The notes below the pieces were generated by a model. That model saw only the letters and a list, made by a program, of their open reading frames with translations, did no database searches and was not told the DNA's origin. Below are positions 16,194-25,191 of a DNA stretch of 64,000 nt, piece by piece. How positions within the stretch are numbered: the first letter of the stretch is position 1; the number at the start of each line of letters is the position of its first letter. This DNA is from Sphingomonas sp. TZW2008 (GTDB taxonomy: Bacteria; Pseudomonadota; Alphaproteobacteria; Sphingomonadales; Sphingomonadaceae), in NCBI RefSeq assembly GCF_002117915.1, contig NZ_BDJB01000008.1, positions 124,001-188,000 of the forward strand, in the 5' to 3' direction. Both the position numbers and the translations under genes were made by a program.

Positions 16194-17043
16194 GACACCC
16201 CTTGTGGAAACCCTGAACCCCGGCCTTTACATCGTCGCCACCCCGATCGGCAATCTCGGTGACCTGTCGCCGCGCGCTGCGGACATCCTTTCGCGCGCCG
16301 CCGTAATCGCCGCAGAAGACACGCGTGTTACAGCGGGGTTACTGCGTCACATCGGCACGAAGCGTCCGATGACGCCGTATCATGATCACAATGCCGACGC
16401 GGTCCGCCCGCAGCTGATCGCACGGATGGCGACCGAGGCGGTGGCGCTCGTCTCCGATGCGGGAACGCCGCTCATCTCCGATCCGGGCTACAAACTCGTT
16501 CGCGACGCACATGCTGCAGGGCACCTGGTGGTGACGATTCCCGGCCCATGCGCCGCGATCGCCGCGCTGACGCTGGCGGGCCTGCCGACCGATCGCTTCC
16601 TTTTCGCGGGCTTCCTGCCAAGCAAGGCGAAGGCGCGTGCAGACGCGATCGCCGAAATCGGCGCGATCCGCGCGACACTCGTTCTGTACGAGAGTGGGCC
16701 ACGGCTCGGCGCAACGCTCGCCGCGCTCGCCGACGCGCTCGGCGCACGCGACGCCGCCGTCACACGCGAAATTTCGAAGCGATTCGAGGAGGCGGTCACC
16801 GGCACGCTCCCGACGCTCGCCGCGCGCTACGCCGATGCGCCGCCCAAGGGCGAGATCGTGATCGTCGTTGGCCCACCCGGCGAGCCTGCGCCGGCCTCCG
16901 CCGAGGACGGCGACGCCGCCTTGACGGAGGCGCTGACCCGCTTGCCCGCCGCAAAAGCCGCCGGCGAAGTTGCCAAGCGGCTCGGGCTCGATCGCAAGGC
17001 GCTGTATGCAAGGGCACTCGCGCTGAAGAAGCAGGGGGACTGA
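16192..17043 (+). CDS. rsmI: 16S rRNA (cytidine1402-2'-O)-methyltransferase RsmI
   Basis: A 283-residue class III (tetrapyrrole-methylase fold) SAM enzyme that 2'-O-methylates C1402 of 16S rRNA. The family opening LYIVATPIGNLGDLSPRA, the AEDTRVTAGLL motif, LVSDAGTPLISDPGYKLV and TIPGPCAAIAALTLAGLP are all visible. A short C-terminal helical region follows the catalytic domain. The ATG at 16192 lies within the CATG that also starts the LpoA-like gene on the other strand. Confidence 0.96.
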   Translation: MTPLVETLNPGLYIVATPIGNLGDLSPRAADILSRAAVIAAEDTRVTAGLLRHIGTKRPMTPYHDHNADAVRPQLIARMATEAVALVSDAGTPLISDPGYKLVRDAHAAGHLVVTIPGPCAAIAALTLAGLPTDRFLFAGFLPSKAKARADAIAEIGAIRATLVLYESGPRLGATLAALADALGARDAAVTREISKRFEEAVTGTLPTLAARYADAPPKGEIVIVVGPPGEPAPASAEDGDAALTEALTRLPAAKAAGEVAKRLGLDRKALYARALALKKQGD

Positions 17044-17128
17044 GCGGCAAGGCCGATTACGCCAGGGTGAGATCGCTTCCAGCGCCAGCTCGCTTGCTCG
17101 ACCGCGCAATGGTCGTCAGGTTGCCGCG

Positions 17129-17503
17129 ATGCCGCGCCTGACCCGCACGACCGCCGACCGCCGCACCGCCGAGGCGGCGGGTCGTCGCGGCGAGCGCCTC
17201 GCTGCATGGTGGCTGCGGCTGAAGGGGTGGACGATCCTCGACCAACGCGTGCGCACCGCGGCGGGCGAAGTTGATCTCGTCGCCCGGCGCGGTTCGCTCG
17301 TCGCCTTCGTCGAGGTGAAGACGCGCGCCACCGCCGCCGAGCTCGATTTCGCGATCGACGCGCGGCGGCTCGCCCGGGTCGCTGCCGCCGCGGAGATCCT
17401 GATGCCGCGCTATGCGGCGGCAGGCGAGGACATACGAGTCGACGTGATCCTGCTCGCGCCCGGCACGCGGCCACGGCATATCGAGAACGCCTGGATCGGG
17501 TGA
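17129..17503 (+). CDS. yraN: YraN family endonuclease-like protein
   Basis: A 124-residue UPF0102 protein with a PD-(D/E)XK nuclease-like core. RRGERLAAWWLRLKGW is followed by RTAAGEVDLVARRG and LVAFVEVKTRA, giving the E...D...E-x-K arrangement. The role in the cell is unsettled. It is placed between rsmI and gshB, as in many proteobacteria. Confidence 0.9.
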   Translation: MPRLTRTTADRRTAEAAGRRGERLAAWWLRLKGWTILDQRVRTAAGEVDLVARRGSLVAFVEVKTRATAAELDFAIDARRLARVAAAAEILMPRYAAAGEDIRVDVILLAPGTRPRHIENAWIG

Positions 17504-17587
17504 GCGCCGCCGCCAGTGCGCAGCCCGATATTCCCGCGGGTGACATTCCCCCGCCCCGCGCCTAGGCCGCATCGCGAAGCCTGTCGC

Positions 17588-17593
17588 GGAGGA
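17588..17593 (+). promoter_or_regulatory. Ribosome-binding site fixing the TTG start of gshB
   Basis: GGAGGA stands six bases before TTG 17600. This near-perfect Shine-Dalgarno site, with no ATG or GTG at this distance, selects the TTG as the start. Confidence 0.8.
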
Positions 17594-17599
17594 TACGCC

Positions 17600-18559
17600 T
17601 TGCCCTTGACCGTCGCTGTCCAGATGGACCCGATTGAATCAATCAACATCGCGGGCGATTCCAGTTTCGCGCTGATGCTGTCGGCGCAGCAGCGCGGCCA
17701 CCGCCTGTTCCACTATGCGGCAGAGGATCTCAACTGGTCCGACGGTCGGCTGTGGACCAAGGCGCGGCCCGTGACGGTGCAGCGCGTCGTCGGTGATCAT
17801 TATGCCGCCGGTGATCCGATCGACCTCGATCTCGGCGCGGACGCGGACGTCGTGCTGATGCGCCAGGATCCGCCCTTCGATCTTGGCTATATCACCGCGA
17901 CGCACCTCCTCGAGCGAGTCACCGACCGGACGTTGGTGGTCAACGATCCAGCCAGCGTGCGCAACGCGCCCGAGAAGGTCTTCGTGCTCGATTATGCGCG
18001 CTTCATGCCGCCGACGCTCGTCACCCGCTCGCTCGACGCGGCACGCGCCTTCCTGAAACGACACGGCGCGATCGTGGTGAAGCCGTTGCACGGCAACGGC
18101 GGCAAGGCGATCTTCCGCGTGGGACCGGAGGGCGAGAACCTTTCGGCGCTGATGGAAGTGTTCAACCAGACGTGGCGCGAGCCGCACATGGTGCAGGCGT
18201 TCCTTCCCGATGTCGCCAGAGGCGACAAGCGCATCGTGCTCGTCGACGGCGAGGTCGCGGGCGCGATCAACCGCCTGCCCGGCGAAGGCGAGATCCGTAG
18301 CAATCTCGCGGTCGGCGGATCGGCCGAGAAGACCGAGCTTACGCCGCGCGAGCGCGAGATCTGCGCCGCGCTCGGCCCCGAACTGAAGAAGCGCGGGCTT
18401 ATCTTCGTCGGCATCGACGTGATCGGCGGCGAGTGGCTCACCGAGATCAACGTCACCTCCCCCACCGGGATCGTCGCGATCGAACGATTCGACGGAACCG
18501 ATGTCGCGGGATTGATCTGGGACGCGATCGAACGCCGCGTGGCGGAACGCTCGGCCTGA
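17600..18559 (+). CDS. gshB: Glutathione synthase
   Basis: A 319-residue ATP-grasp ligase that joins gamma-glutamylcysteine and glycine. LTVAVQMDPIESINIAGDSS opens the protein. VLMRQDPPFDLGYITATHLLE, VVKPLHGNGGKAIFR (ATP-grasp loop), MVQAFLPDVARGDKRIVLVDG and TEINVTSPTGIVAIERFDG are diagnostic. The frame extends upstream, but homology and a GGAGGA site both indicate the TTG at 17600, giving the usual family length. It lies downstream of yraN. Confidence 0.95.
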   Translation: MPLTVAVQMDPIESINIAGDSSFALMLSAQQRGHRLFHYAAEDLNWSDGRLWTKARPVTVQRVVGDHYAAGDPIDLDLGADADVVLMRQDPPFDLGYITATHLLERVTDRTLVVNDPASVRNAPEKVFVLDYARFMPPTLVTRSLDAARAFLKRHGAIVVKPLHGNGGKAIFRVGPEGENLSALMEVFNQTWREPHMVQAFLPDVARGDKRIVLVDGEVAGAINRLPGEGEIRSNLAVGGSAEKTELTPREREICAALGPELKKRGLIFVGIDVIGGEWLTEINVTSPTGIVAIERFDGTDVAGLIWDAIERRVAERSA

Positions 18560-18578
18560 TCCCGCCGTTGGCGCGAGA

Positions 18579-19187
18579 ATGACCGAGTTCATCATCGATT
18601 GGATCGCCTGGGGCGGCTATTTCGGCATCTTCCTGCTGATGGCGCTCGAGAATATCATCCCGCCGATCCCGTCGGAGGTGATCATGGGCCTCGGCGGCAT
18701 CGCGGTGGCGCGCGATCAGATGGCACTCTTCCCGCTCGTCGCCTGGGGCACCGCGGGCACGACGATCGGCAACATGTTCTGGTACGAGATCGGGCGGCGC
18801 ATGGGCGTCGCGCGCTTCCGCCCTTTCGTCGAGAAGCACGGGCGATGGCTGACGATGGAATGGGAAGACGTCGAGCGGCTCGACCATTTCTTCCACAAGC
18901 ACGGTCACTGGGTAATCTTCGTGTTCCGCTTCATGCCCACGTTCCGCACGATCATCTCGCTGCCGGCAGGCATGGCGAAGATGCCGCTGGTGAAGTTCCT
19001 CGCCTTCACCTTCGTCGGCAGCGCGATCTGGAACACGGTGCTCGCCGGCGCCGGGCTGTTCCTGGGCTCGCGCTTCGAACAGCTCGATCGCTACGTCGGG
19101 CCGGTGGCGATCGCCACCAGCGCGCTGATCGTCGTCGCCTACGTCTATCGCGTCGTCACGTGGAAGCCGCGCGCCGAGCGCGGCTGA
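18579..19187 (+). CDS. DedA family membrane protein
   Basis: A 202-residue polytopic protein with the VTT/SNARE-associated domain. LLMALENIIPPIPSEVIMGLGG contains the acidic and Pro residues of the DedA signature. FRFMPTFRTIISLPAGMAKM supplies the conserved R-x3-P and Gly residues. DedA proteins are undecaprenyl-phosphate or phospholipid translocases needed for envelope integrity. It follows gshB by 19 bases and converges on thiSG with a 10-bp gap. Confidence 0.92.
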   Translation: MTEFIIDWIAWGGYFGIFLLMALENIIPPIPSEVIMGLGGIAVARDQMALFPLVAWGTAGTTIGNMFWYEIGRRMGVARFRPFVEKHGRWLTMEWEDVERLDHFFHKHGHWVIFVFRFMPTFRTIISLPAGMAKMPLVKFLAFTFVGSAIWNTVLAGAGLFLGSRFEQLDRYVGPVAIATSALIVVAYVYRVVTWKPRAERG

Positions 19188-19197
19188 CGAACGGCCC

Positions 19198-20205
19198 CTA
19201 GATCAGCCCGGCGAGCGGCGAGGACGGGTCGGCGTAGCGGCGGATCGCCATGCGGCCGGCACGATACGACAATCGCCCGGCCTCTACCGCCGCCTTCATC
19301 GCGGCGGCCATCATGACCGGGTCCTTCGCCTCGGCGATCGCGGTGTTCATCAGCACGCCGTCGCAGCCCAGTTCCATCGCTACCGCCGCGTCGGACGCGG
19401 TGCCCACGCCGGCGTCGACCAGCACCGGCACCTTCGCGCCCTCGACGATCAGCCGGATCGTCACGCGGTTCTGAATGCCCAGTCCCGAGCCGATCGGCGC
19501 GCCCAATGGCATGATCGCGACTGCGCCCGCCTCTTCGAGCTGCTTCGCCGCGATCGGATCGTCGACGCAATAGACCATCGGCTTGAAGCCTTCGCGCACC
19601 AGCACCTCGGTCGCTTTCAGCGTCTCGCGCATGTCCGGGTACAGCGTGCGCGCCTCGCCGAGCACTTCTAGCTTCACCAGATCCCAGCCGCCCGCCTCGC
19701 GCGCGAGCCGCAGCGTGCGGATCGCGTCCTCCGCGGTGAAACAGCCGGCGGTGTTGGGTAAATAGGTGAAGCGCTTGGGATCGATATAATCGGTCAGCAT
19801 CGGCGCGTTGCGATCGCTGACGTTGACGCGGCGAACCGCGACGGTGACGATCTCGGCTCCCGACGCCTCCAGCGCCGCCGCATTCTGCGCGAAATCCTTG
19901 TACTTGCCTGTCCCGACGATAAGCCGCGATCGGAACGTGTGCCCCGCGACGCTCCAGCCATCGGCGTCGATCGCGGCGGCGTGATCCCCGCCGCCAACGA
20001 AATGCACGATCTCCAGGTCGTCGCCGTCCTCGACCCGAATCTCGCCCAGCGTCGAGCGCGGTACCACTTCCATGTTGCGCTCGACCGCGACCTTTTCCGG
20101 TACCAGCCCGAGTTCGGCGGCGAGCTGCGCCAGCGTCATCCCGGCGGCGACACGGCGATGCGCGCCGTTCACGGTGATCGATACGGTTCCGTCGGTATGG
20201 GGCAT
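19198..20205 (-). CDS. thiSG: Fused sulfur carrier protein ThiS - thiazole synthase ThiG
   Basis: A 335-residue fusion. Residues 1 to about 72 form a ubiquitin-like ThiS ([20 protein letters not shown] ... [10 protein letters not shown]). The rest is the ThiG TIM barrel ([20 protein letters not shown], Schiff-base Lys in [12 protein letters not shown], and ending SSPLAGLI). ThiG makes the thiazole phosphate of thiamine using sulfur carried on the ThiS C-terminal thiocarboxylate. Here the Gly-Gly is internal, at the domain junction. The ATG at 20205 is preceded by AAGGATGAC. An upstream ATG at 20244 is possible. There is no room for a full TPP riboswitch before aroQ on the other strand. Confidence 0.94.
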   Translation of the reverse strand: MPHTDGTVSITVNGAHRRVAAGMTLAQLAAELGLVPEKVAVERNMEVVPRSTLGEIRVEDGDDLEIVHFVGGGDHAAAIDADGWSVAGHTFRSRLIVGTGKYKDFAQNAAALEASGAEIVTVAVRRVNVSDRNAPMLTDYIDPKRFTYLPNTAGCFTAEDAIRTLRLAREAGGWDLVKLEVLGEARTLYPDMRETLKATEVLVREGFKPMVYCVDDPIAAKQLEEAGAVAIMPLGAPIGSGLGIQNRVTIRLIVEGAKVPVLVDAGVGTASDAAVAMELGCDGVLMNTAIAEAKDPVMMAAAMKAAVEAGRLSYRAGRMAIRRYADPSSPLAGLI

Positions 20206-20272
20206 GTCATCCTTTGGAAGGCAGGTATGCAGATTGCCTTCCACCTAGGCTTGGCGCAGACGGCGTTCAAGC

Positions 20273-20278
20273 AAGGAG
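20273..20278 (+). promoter_or_regulatory. Ribosome-binding site fixing the TTG start of aroQ
   Basis: AAGGAG lies eight bases before TTG 20287. It supports this start over the in-frame ATG at 20227, which has no comparable site. Confidence 0.7.
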
Positions 20279-20286
20279 CCCCCCGC

Positions 20287-20718
20287 TTGGCCATCGTCTA
20301 CGTTTTGAACGGCCCCAATCTCAACCTGCTCGGCACGCGCGAGCCGGAAATATACGGCCACGACACGCTGGACGATATCGCCGGCCAACTCGAGGATCGC
20401 GCGCGGGAGTTGGAGCTGGAGGTCGACATCCGGCAGTCGAACCATGAAGGCCATCTCGTCGATTGGCTGCACGAGGCGCAGGCCCACGATGCGAAGGCGG
20501 TGCTGCTGAACGCCGGCGCGTTCACTCACACGTCGATCGCCGTGCACGACGCGATCAAGGCGATCCGCACGCCAGTGATCGAGGTACATTTGTCGAACCC
20601 GCACACCCGCGAGGACTTCCGCCACGTCTCCTACGTCGGCCGTGCCGCACGCGGAACGATTGCGGGCTTCGGCGCGCTATCGTATCTGCTCGCGCTTGAA
20701 GCCGCCGCGCGGTTCTGA
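20287..20718 (+). CDS. aroQ: Type II 3-dehydroquinate dehydratase
   Basis: A 143-residue shikimate-pathway enzyme that dehydrates 3-dehydroquinate; the type II form is a dodecamer. YVLNGPNLNLLGTREPEIYG carries the catalytic Tyr and Arg region. QSNHEGHLVDWLHEA, LNAGAFTHTSIAVHDAI and VHLSNPHTREDFRHVSY follow, with the catalytic His. The TTG at 20287 gives the standard N-terminus and length. The gene is followed by accB and accC, a common alphaproteobacterial order. Confidence 0.95.
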   Translation: MAIVYVLNGPNLNLLGTREPEIYGHDTLDDIAGQLEDRARELELEVDIRQSNHEGHLVDWLHEAQAHDAKAVLLNAGAFTHTSIAVHDAIKAIRTPVIEVHLSNPHTREDFRHVSYVGRAARGTIAGFGALSYLLALEAAARF

Positions 20719-20754
20719 CAGAGCGCGCGCCCTATTCAGGGGAAAGGGTCGGGA

Positions 20755-21240
20755 ATGGCCGAAAAGGAAAATGGGGCGATGAAGGTCGACGTCGATCTCG
20801 TTCGCCAGCTTGCCGAGCTGCTCGACACGACGCAGCTCACCGAGATCGAGGTCGAGGACGGCGATCGCCGCATCCGTGTCGCGCGCAAGGCGGCGAGCGT
20901 AACGGCCGCCGCACCGGTGCATTACGCGGCCCCGCCCCCGCCCGCAGCGAGCCCCACCGCGGTCGCCGCGCTGCCCACCACCGAGCCGGCCGCGACGCCG
21001 TCCAATGCCAATGCCGTCCGCTCGCCGATGGTCGGCACCGCCTATCTCGCCGCCGAGCCGAGTGCGCCGCCGTTCGTCAGCGTCGGGCGCCAGGTCCAGG
21101 CCGGCGACACGCTGCTGATCGTCGAGGCGATGAAGGTGATGAACCCGATCACCGCGCCGAATGCCGGAACGGTGAAGGCCGTGCTCGTCGAGAACGGCCA
21201 GCCGGTGGAATTTGACCAGCCGCTCGTCGTCGTCGAGTAA
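20755..21240 (+). CDS. accB: Biotin carboxyl carrier protein of acetyl-CoA carboxylase
   Basis: A 161-residue protein. The N-terminal part ([20 protein letters not shown]) and an Ala/Pro-rich flexible linker (about residues 50-85) precede the biotinyl domain. EAMKVMN holds the biotinylated Lys. The thumb-bearing [20 protein letters not shown] segment is typical of AccB. It stands five bases before accC and is cotranscribed with it. Confidence 0.96.
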   Translation: MAEKENGAMKVDVDLVRQLAELLDTTQLTEIEVEDGDRRIRVARKAASVTAAAPVHYAAPPPPAASPTAVAALPTTEPAATPSNANAVRSPMVGTAYLAAEPSAPPFVSVGRQVQAGDTLLIVEAMKVMNPITAPNAGTVKAVLVENGQPVEFDQPLVVVE

Positions 21241-21244
21241 GTCG

Positions 21245-22594
21245 ATGCCCGAAATCAAGAAGCTGCTGATCGCCAATCGCGGCGAGATCGCGCTGCGCAT
21301 CCACCGCGCCTGCCATGAGATGGGCATCAAAACCGTCGCGGTGCACTCCACCGCGGATGCCGATGCGATGCACGTGCGCCTCGCCGATCAGGCGATCTGC
21401 ATCGGCCCACCGTCCGCCGCCGACAGCTACCTGAACATCGCCAACATCATCTCGGCGGCGGAAATATCCGGTGCCGACGCGATCCACCCCGGCTACGGTT
21501 TTCTCAGCGAGAACGCCAAGTTCGCCGAGATCGTCGAGGCGCACGGGCTGATCTTCGTCGGACCGAAGCCCGAACATATCCGCACCATGGGCGACAAGGT
21601 GGAGGCGAAGCGCACCGCCGGCGCGCTTGGCCTGCCGCTCGTCCCCGGATCGGACGGCGCGCTGACCGATTCGGCGGAGGCGAAGCGCCTCGCACGCGAC
21701 ATCGGCTATCCCGTGCTGATCAAGGCCGCGTCGGGCGGCGGCGGGCGCGGCATGAAGGTCGTGCCGTCGGAGGACGAGATGGACACGCTGATGGCGCAGG
21801 CCGGCAGCGAGGCGAAGGCCGCGTTCGGCGACGCCACCGTCTACATGGAGAAATATCTCGGCAACCCGCGCCACATCGAATTTCAGGTGTTCGGCGACGG
21901 CAGCGGCAATGCGATCCACCTCGGCGAGCGTGACTGTTCGCTCCAGCGCCGCCACCAGAAGGTTGTCGAAGAAGCCCCCTCCCCGATCATCACGCCCGAG
22001 GAGCGCGACCGGATGGGCGGCATCGTCGCCAAAGCGATGGCCGACATGGGCTATCGCGGCGCTGGCACGATCGAGTTCCTGTGGGAAGACGGCGAATTCT
22101 ACTTCATCGAGATGAACACCCGCCTGCAGGTGGAGCATCCGGTGACCGAGGCGATCACCGGGCTCGATCTCGTGCGCGAGCAGATCCGCGTCGCCGAGGG
22201 GCATCCGCTGACGCTGCGGCAGGAGGATGTCGTCTTCCGCGGCCACGCGATCGAGTGCCGCATCAACGCCGAGGATCCCAAGACCTTCGCGCCGTCACCG
22301 GGCCTGGTGAAACTGTATCACGCCCCCGGTGGCATGCACGTGCGCGTCGATTCGGGGCTCTACGCCGGCTATCGCGTGCCGCCTTACTATGACAGCATGA
22401 TAGCCAAGCTGATCGTCTACGGCACGACGCGCCAGGGCGCGCTGCGCCGTCTGCGCCGCGCGCTGGAGGAATTCGTCGTCGATGGCGTCAAGACGACGAT
22501 CCCCCTGCACCAGGCACTGCTCGAGGATCCCGAGTTCCAGCAGGGCGACTATACGATCAAGTGGCTCGAGGAGTGGCTCGCGAAGCAGGCGTGA
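21245..22594 (+). CDS. accC: Biotin carboxylase subunit of acetyl-CoA carboxylase
   Basis: A 449-residue ATP-grasp enzyme that carboxylates the biotin of AccB in the first step of fatty-acid synthesis. [34 protein letters not shown], the ATP-binding [14 protein letters not shown], and the catalytic [14 protein letters not shown] are present. Full length for the family. The ATG at 21245 matches the conserved N-terminus; the spacing to accB suggests translational coupling. Confidence 0.97.
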   Translation: MPEIKKLLIANRGEIALRIHRACHEMGIKTVAVHSTADADAMHVRLADQAICIGPPSAADSYLNIANIISAAEISGADAIHPGYGFLSENAKFAEIVEAHGLIFVGPKPEHIRTMGDKVEAKRTAGALGLPLVPGSDGALTDSAEAKRLARDIGYPVLIKAASGGGGRGMKVVPSEDEMDTLMAQAGSEAKAAFGDATVYMEKYLGNPRHIEFQVFGDGSGNAIHLGERDCSLQRRHQKVVEEAPSPIITPEERDRMGGIVAKAMADMGYRGAGTIEFLWEDGEFYFIEMNTRLQVEHPVTEAITGLDLVREQIRVAEGHPLTLRQEDVVFRGHAIECRINAEDPKTFAPSPGLVKLYHAPGGMHVRVDSGLYAGYRVPPYYDSMIAKLIVYGTTRQGALRRLRRALEEFVVDGVKTTIPLHQALLEDPEFQQGDYTIKWLEEWLAKQA

Positions 22595-22656
22595 CCGACG
22601 ACTAGCCACCGCTTGCGCGGGCGGTTAGCGTCGGCCGACCCTGACGGAGCGACCGC

Positions 22657-23346
22657 ATGTTCATCGGGCATTATGCGCCGGCGCTGATCGTAGCGGCACA
22701 TCCGCGCGCGCAGCGGTTAGGAAGCCTGTTCCTCGCCGCGCAGCTCGTCGACGTCGCATTCTTCGGTTTCGTCCTCGCCGGTGTCGAGCGGATGCGCGCG
22801 GTGCCGGGAACGACGGCAATGAACGCGATGGACCTCTACCACATGCCGTACACCCACAGCCTGATCGGCAGTGGGTGCTTCGCGCTGGCATGGGCGGCCG
22901 TGACGTATCTCGTCCGACGCGACGCGCTCGCCGCCGCGCTCGGCGGCGTCGTCGTAGTGTCGCACTGGTTCCTCGACCTGCTCGTCCACCCGCCCGATCT
23001 GACGCTTGCCGGCGGGGCCGCCCGCTACGGCTTCGCGCTGTGGAACTACCCGGCCATCGAGATGCCGCTCGAACTGGCGATGACTTCGGGTGCGTTCGGC
23101 TACTACCTCCTGCGCACCGTCCCGCGTTCGAGCAGAGCGTGGATCGCACCCGCGCTGCTCTTCGCGGCGCTACTGCTCGTCCAGGCGATCAATTGGACGA
23201 CGCCGCAACCAGCCGAAATCATCGATCCGGTGCCCGCCTCCGAATCACTGACCGCACTTGCTGCCTTCGCCGTGCTGACCGCCCTTGCGGCGTGGACCGG
23301 CCGAAGTCGGCTGCCAAGGGTTGGTCCGCGCGTACGGACGCTATAG
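22657..23346 (+). CDS. His-rich polytopic membrane protein, YdjM/metal-dependent-hydrolase-like
   Basis: A 229-residue membrane protein with about six hydrophobic segments. Histidines are grouped near membrane edges: FIGHYAPAL at the start, MPYTHSLIGS, and VVVSHWFLDLLVHPPDL. This pattern resembles the membrane-bound metal-dependent hydrolase (YdjM, DUF457-like) group, in which the His/Asp residues would bind metal. I am not certain of the family and give no substrate. It stands alone between accC and the ArsC-like gene, 10 bases before the latter. Confidence 0.65.
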   Translation: MFIGHYAPALIVAAHPRAQRLGSLFLAAQLVDVAFFGFVLAGVERMRAVPGTTAMNAMDLYHMPYTHSLIGSGCFALAWAAVTYLVRRDALAAALGGVVVVSHWFLDLLVHPPDLTLAGGAARYGFALWNYPAIEMPLELAMTSGAFGYYLLRTVPRSSRAWIAPALLFAALLLVQAINWTTPQPAEIIDPVPASESLTALAAFAVLTALAAWTGRSRLPRVGPRVRTL

Positions 23347-23355
23347 GGGCGGCAC

Positions 23356-23676
23356 ATGAAGGCAACGATCTGGCACAACCCGCGCTGCTCCAAGTCGCGA
23401 GAGGCTCTGGCGCTGTTGCACGAGGCGGGTGCCGACGTGACGATCGTCGATTATCTGCAGCATCCGCCGACCAGGGCCGAGCTTGCCGCCCTCTACGCTC
23501 GCGCCGGGATCGCGCCCGGCGCGGCGATGCGCAAGGACGCGCCCCCGGTCGATGACGACGATGCGGCGCTCGATGCCATGGCAGCCGATCCCCGCATGAT
23601 CGAACGGCCGTTGGTGGCGACCGACAAGGGCGTCGTTCTCGCCCGCCCCGCCAGCCGCATCCGCGACATTCTGTGA
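23356..23676 (+). CDS. ArsC family (arsenate reductase-like) protein
   Basis: A 106-residue thioredoxin-fold protein with HNPRCSKSREAL (catalytic-type Cys11), an Arg at about residue 59 (AAMRKD) and IERPLVATDKGVVLARP, which supplies the distal Arg residues. These match the Arg triad used by glutaredoxin-linked arsenate reductase. It has the usual HNP-x-C pattern, but no ars operon genes (arsR, arsB) are nearby, so arsenate may not be its real substrate. Its TGA overlaps the GTG start of the next gene. Confidence 0.85.
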   Translation: MKATIWHNPRCSKSREALALLHEAGADVTIVDYLQHPPTRAELAALYARAGIAPGAAMRKDAPPVDDDDAALDAMAADPRMIERPLVATDKGVVLARPASRIRDIL

Positions 23677-25109
23677 GCATCCCCGACAACGCGCGCTGGC
23701 GGATCGAGCATGCGACGCACGCCTCGGTCATCATCGATGCCGACCATTATTTCCGCGTCGCGCGCGAGGCGATGCTTGGGGCGCGGCACCAGATTCTGCT
23801 CGTCGGGTGGGATTTCGACGCGCGGATCAATCTCGCCTGGGCGAACGAGCCGCCCGGCGTGCCGACCACCGTTGGCGAGTTCATCGGCTGGCTGGTCCGC
23901 CGCCGCCCCGAGCTAAACGTCTACATCCTCCGCTGGGACAAGGGCGCGTTCAAAACGTTGTTCCGCGGCAAGACGCTGTGGACGCTGACCAAGTGGCGCT
24001 TCGCCCGCAAGCGGATCCACCTGAAACTCGATTCGTACCACCCGATCGGCGCGTCGCAACACCAGAAGATCGTCGTGATCGACGATTGCCTCGCCTTTTG
24101 CGGCGGGATCGACATGACCGACGAGCGCTGGGACACGCGCGAGCACCGCGACGACGATCCGCATCGTACCTCCCCCAGCGGCCGGCCCAACAAGCCGTGG
24201 CATGACGCGACCACCGCGCTGATGGGCCCGGTGGCGAAGGCGCTCGGCGAGCTATGCCGCGCACGATGGGAAGTGGCCGGCGGCGCGCCCGTCCCGCCGC
24301 CGCCACCAACGCAGGATTGCTGGCCCACGAGCCTGACGGTCGATTTCGATGACGTCGACGTCGCCATCTCGCGCTCGCAGCCCGAGCACGGCACGCAGGA
24401 AGCGGTGCGCGAGATCGAGAACCTCTATCTCGCACTGATCGCACGCGCGAAGCGCCACATCTACGCCGAGAGCCAGTATTTCGCTTCCCGCCGGGTGGCC
24501 GAGGCGATCGCGCGGCGGCTCGACGAGCCCGACGGCCCCGAGATCGTGATCGTCAATCCGGTCAGTGCGCAGGGCTGGCTGGAACCGATCGCGATGGACA
24601 CCGCGCGCGCCCGCCTGATCGAGGCACTGCGGCGGCGCGACGTTCATGGCCGTCTGCGCATGTACCACCCGGTCACGATGGGCGGCACGCCGATCTATGT
24701 CCACGCCAAGGTGCTGGTGATCGACGACGATCTGATTCGCGTCGGATCGTCGAATTTCAACAATCGCTCGCTGCGGCTCGACACCGAGTGCGACGTGACG
24801 ATCGAGCATGACAGCGACCGTATCACCGCGATCCGTGACGATCTGATCGCGGAGCATCTCGGCACCGATATCGCGACGGTGACGAACGCGATCGCGCGGT
24901 ATGGCCTGATCGGCGCGATCGAACATCTGCGCGGCTCGGGCAAGACGCTGATCCCCTACGAGGTGCCCGATCTTTCAAGCGTCGAAGAATGGCTCGCCGA
25001 CAACGAGATCCTCGATCCCGAAGGCCCGGAGGATATGTTCGAGGCGCCGAGCAAGCGACCGGGCCTGCTGACCCGGCTCAAGACGCGCCGGCATCGCCGG
25101 AGCAAGTAG
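23673..25109 (+). CDS. Phospholipase D-like (cardiolipin synthase-type) protein
   Basis: A 478-residue protein with two HKD domains. The first is [20 protein letters not shown] (about residue 129), the second is [20 protein letters not shown] (about 343). There is no obvious N-terminal membrane helix of the kind found in ClsA. It is therefore closer to the soluble PLD/ClsB-like group, which acts on phosphatidyl head groups. The GTG at 23673 overlaps the upstream stop (GTGA). The C-terminus is basic ([11 protein letters not shown]), which may bind membrane or DNA. Substrate not established. Confidence 0.87.
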   Translation: MSIPDNARWRIEHATHASVIIDADHYFRVAREAMLGARHQILLVGWDFDARINLAWANEPPGVPTTVGEFIGWLVRRRPELNVYILRWDKGAFKTLFRGKTLWTLTKWRFARKRIHLKLDSYHPIGASQHQKIVVIDDCLAFCGGIDMTDERWDTREHRDDDPHRTSPSGRPNKPWHDATTALMGPVAKALGELCRARWEVAGGAPVPPPPPTQDCWPTSLTVDFDDVDVAISRSQPEHGTQEAVREIENLYLALIARAKRHIYAESQYFASRRVAEAIARRLDEPDGPEIVIVNPVSAQGWLEPIAMDTARARLIEALRRRDVHGRLRMYHPVTMGGTPIYVHAKVLVIDDDLIRVGSSNFNNRSLRLDTECDVTIEHDSDRITAIRDDLIAEHLGTDIATVTNAIARYGLIGAIEHLRGSGKTLIPYEVPDLSSVEEWLADNEILDPEGPEDMFEAPSKRPGLLTRLKTRRHRRSK

Positions 25110-25191
25110 CGCCGCCGACAAGCGTCGGTTCCTTGCGTCGTGGCGGGCGCGGATTGGTGACACCCGGTCTCCGCATCGCTATCGCGCGCGC

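Noticed and set aside
20206-20286. Possible TPP riboswitch before thiSG
   Set aside because: Only about 80 bases separate the two divergent starts and I see no CUGAGA or matching TPP aptamer core.
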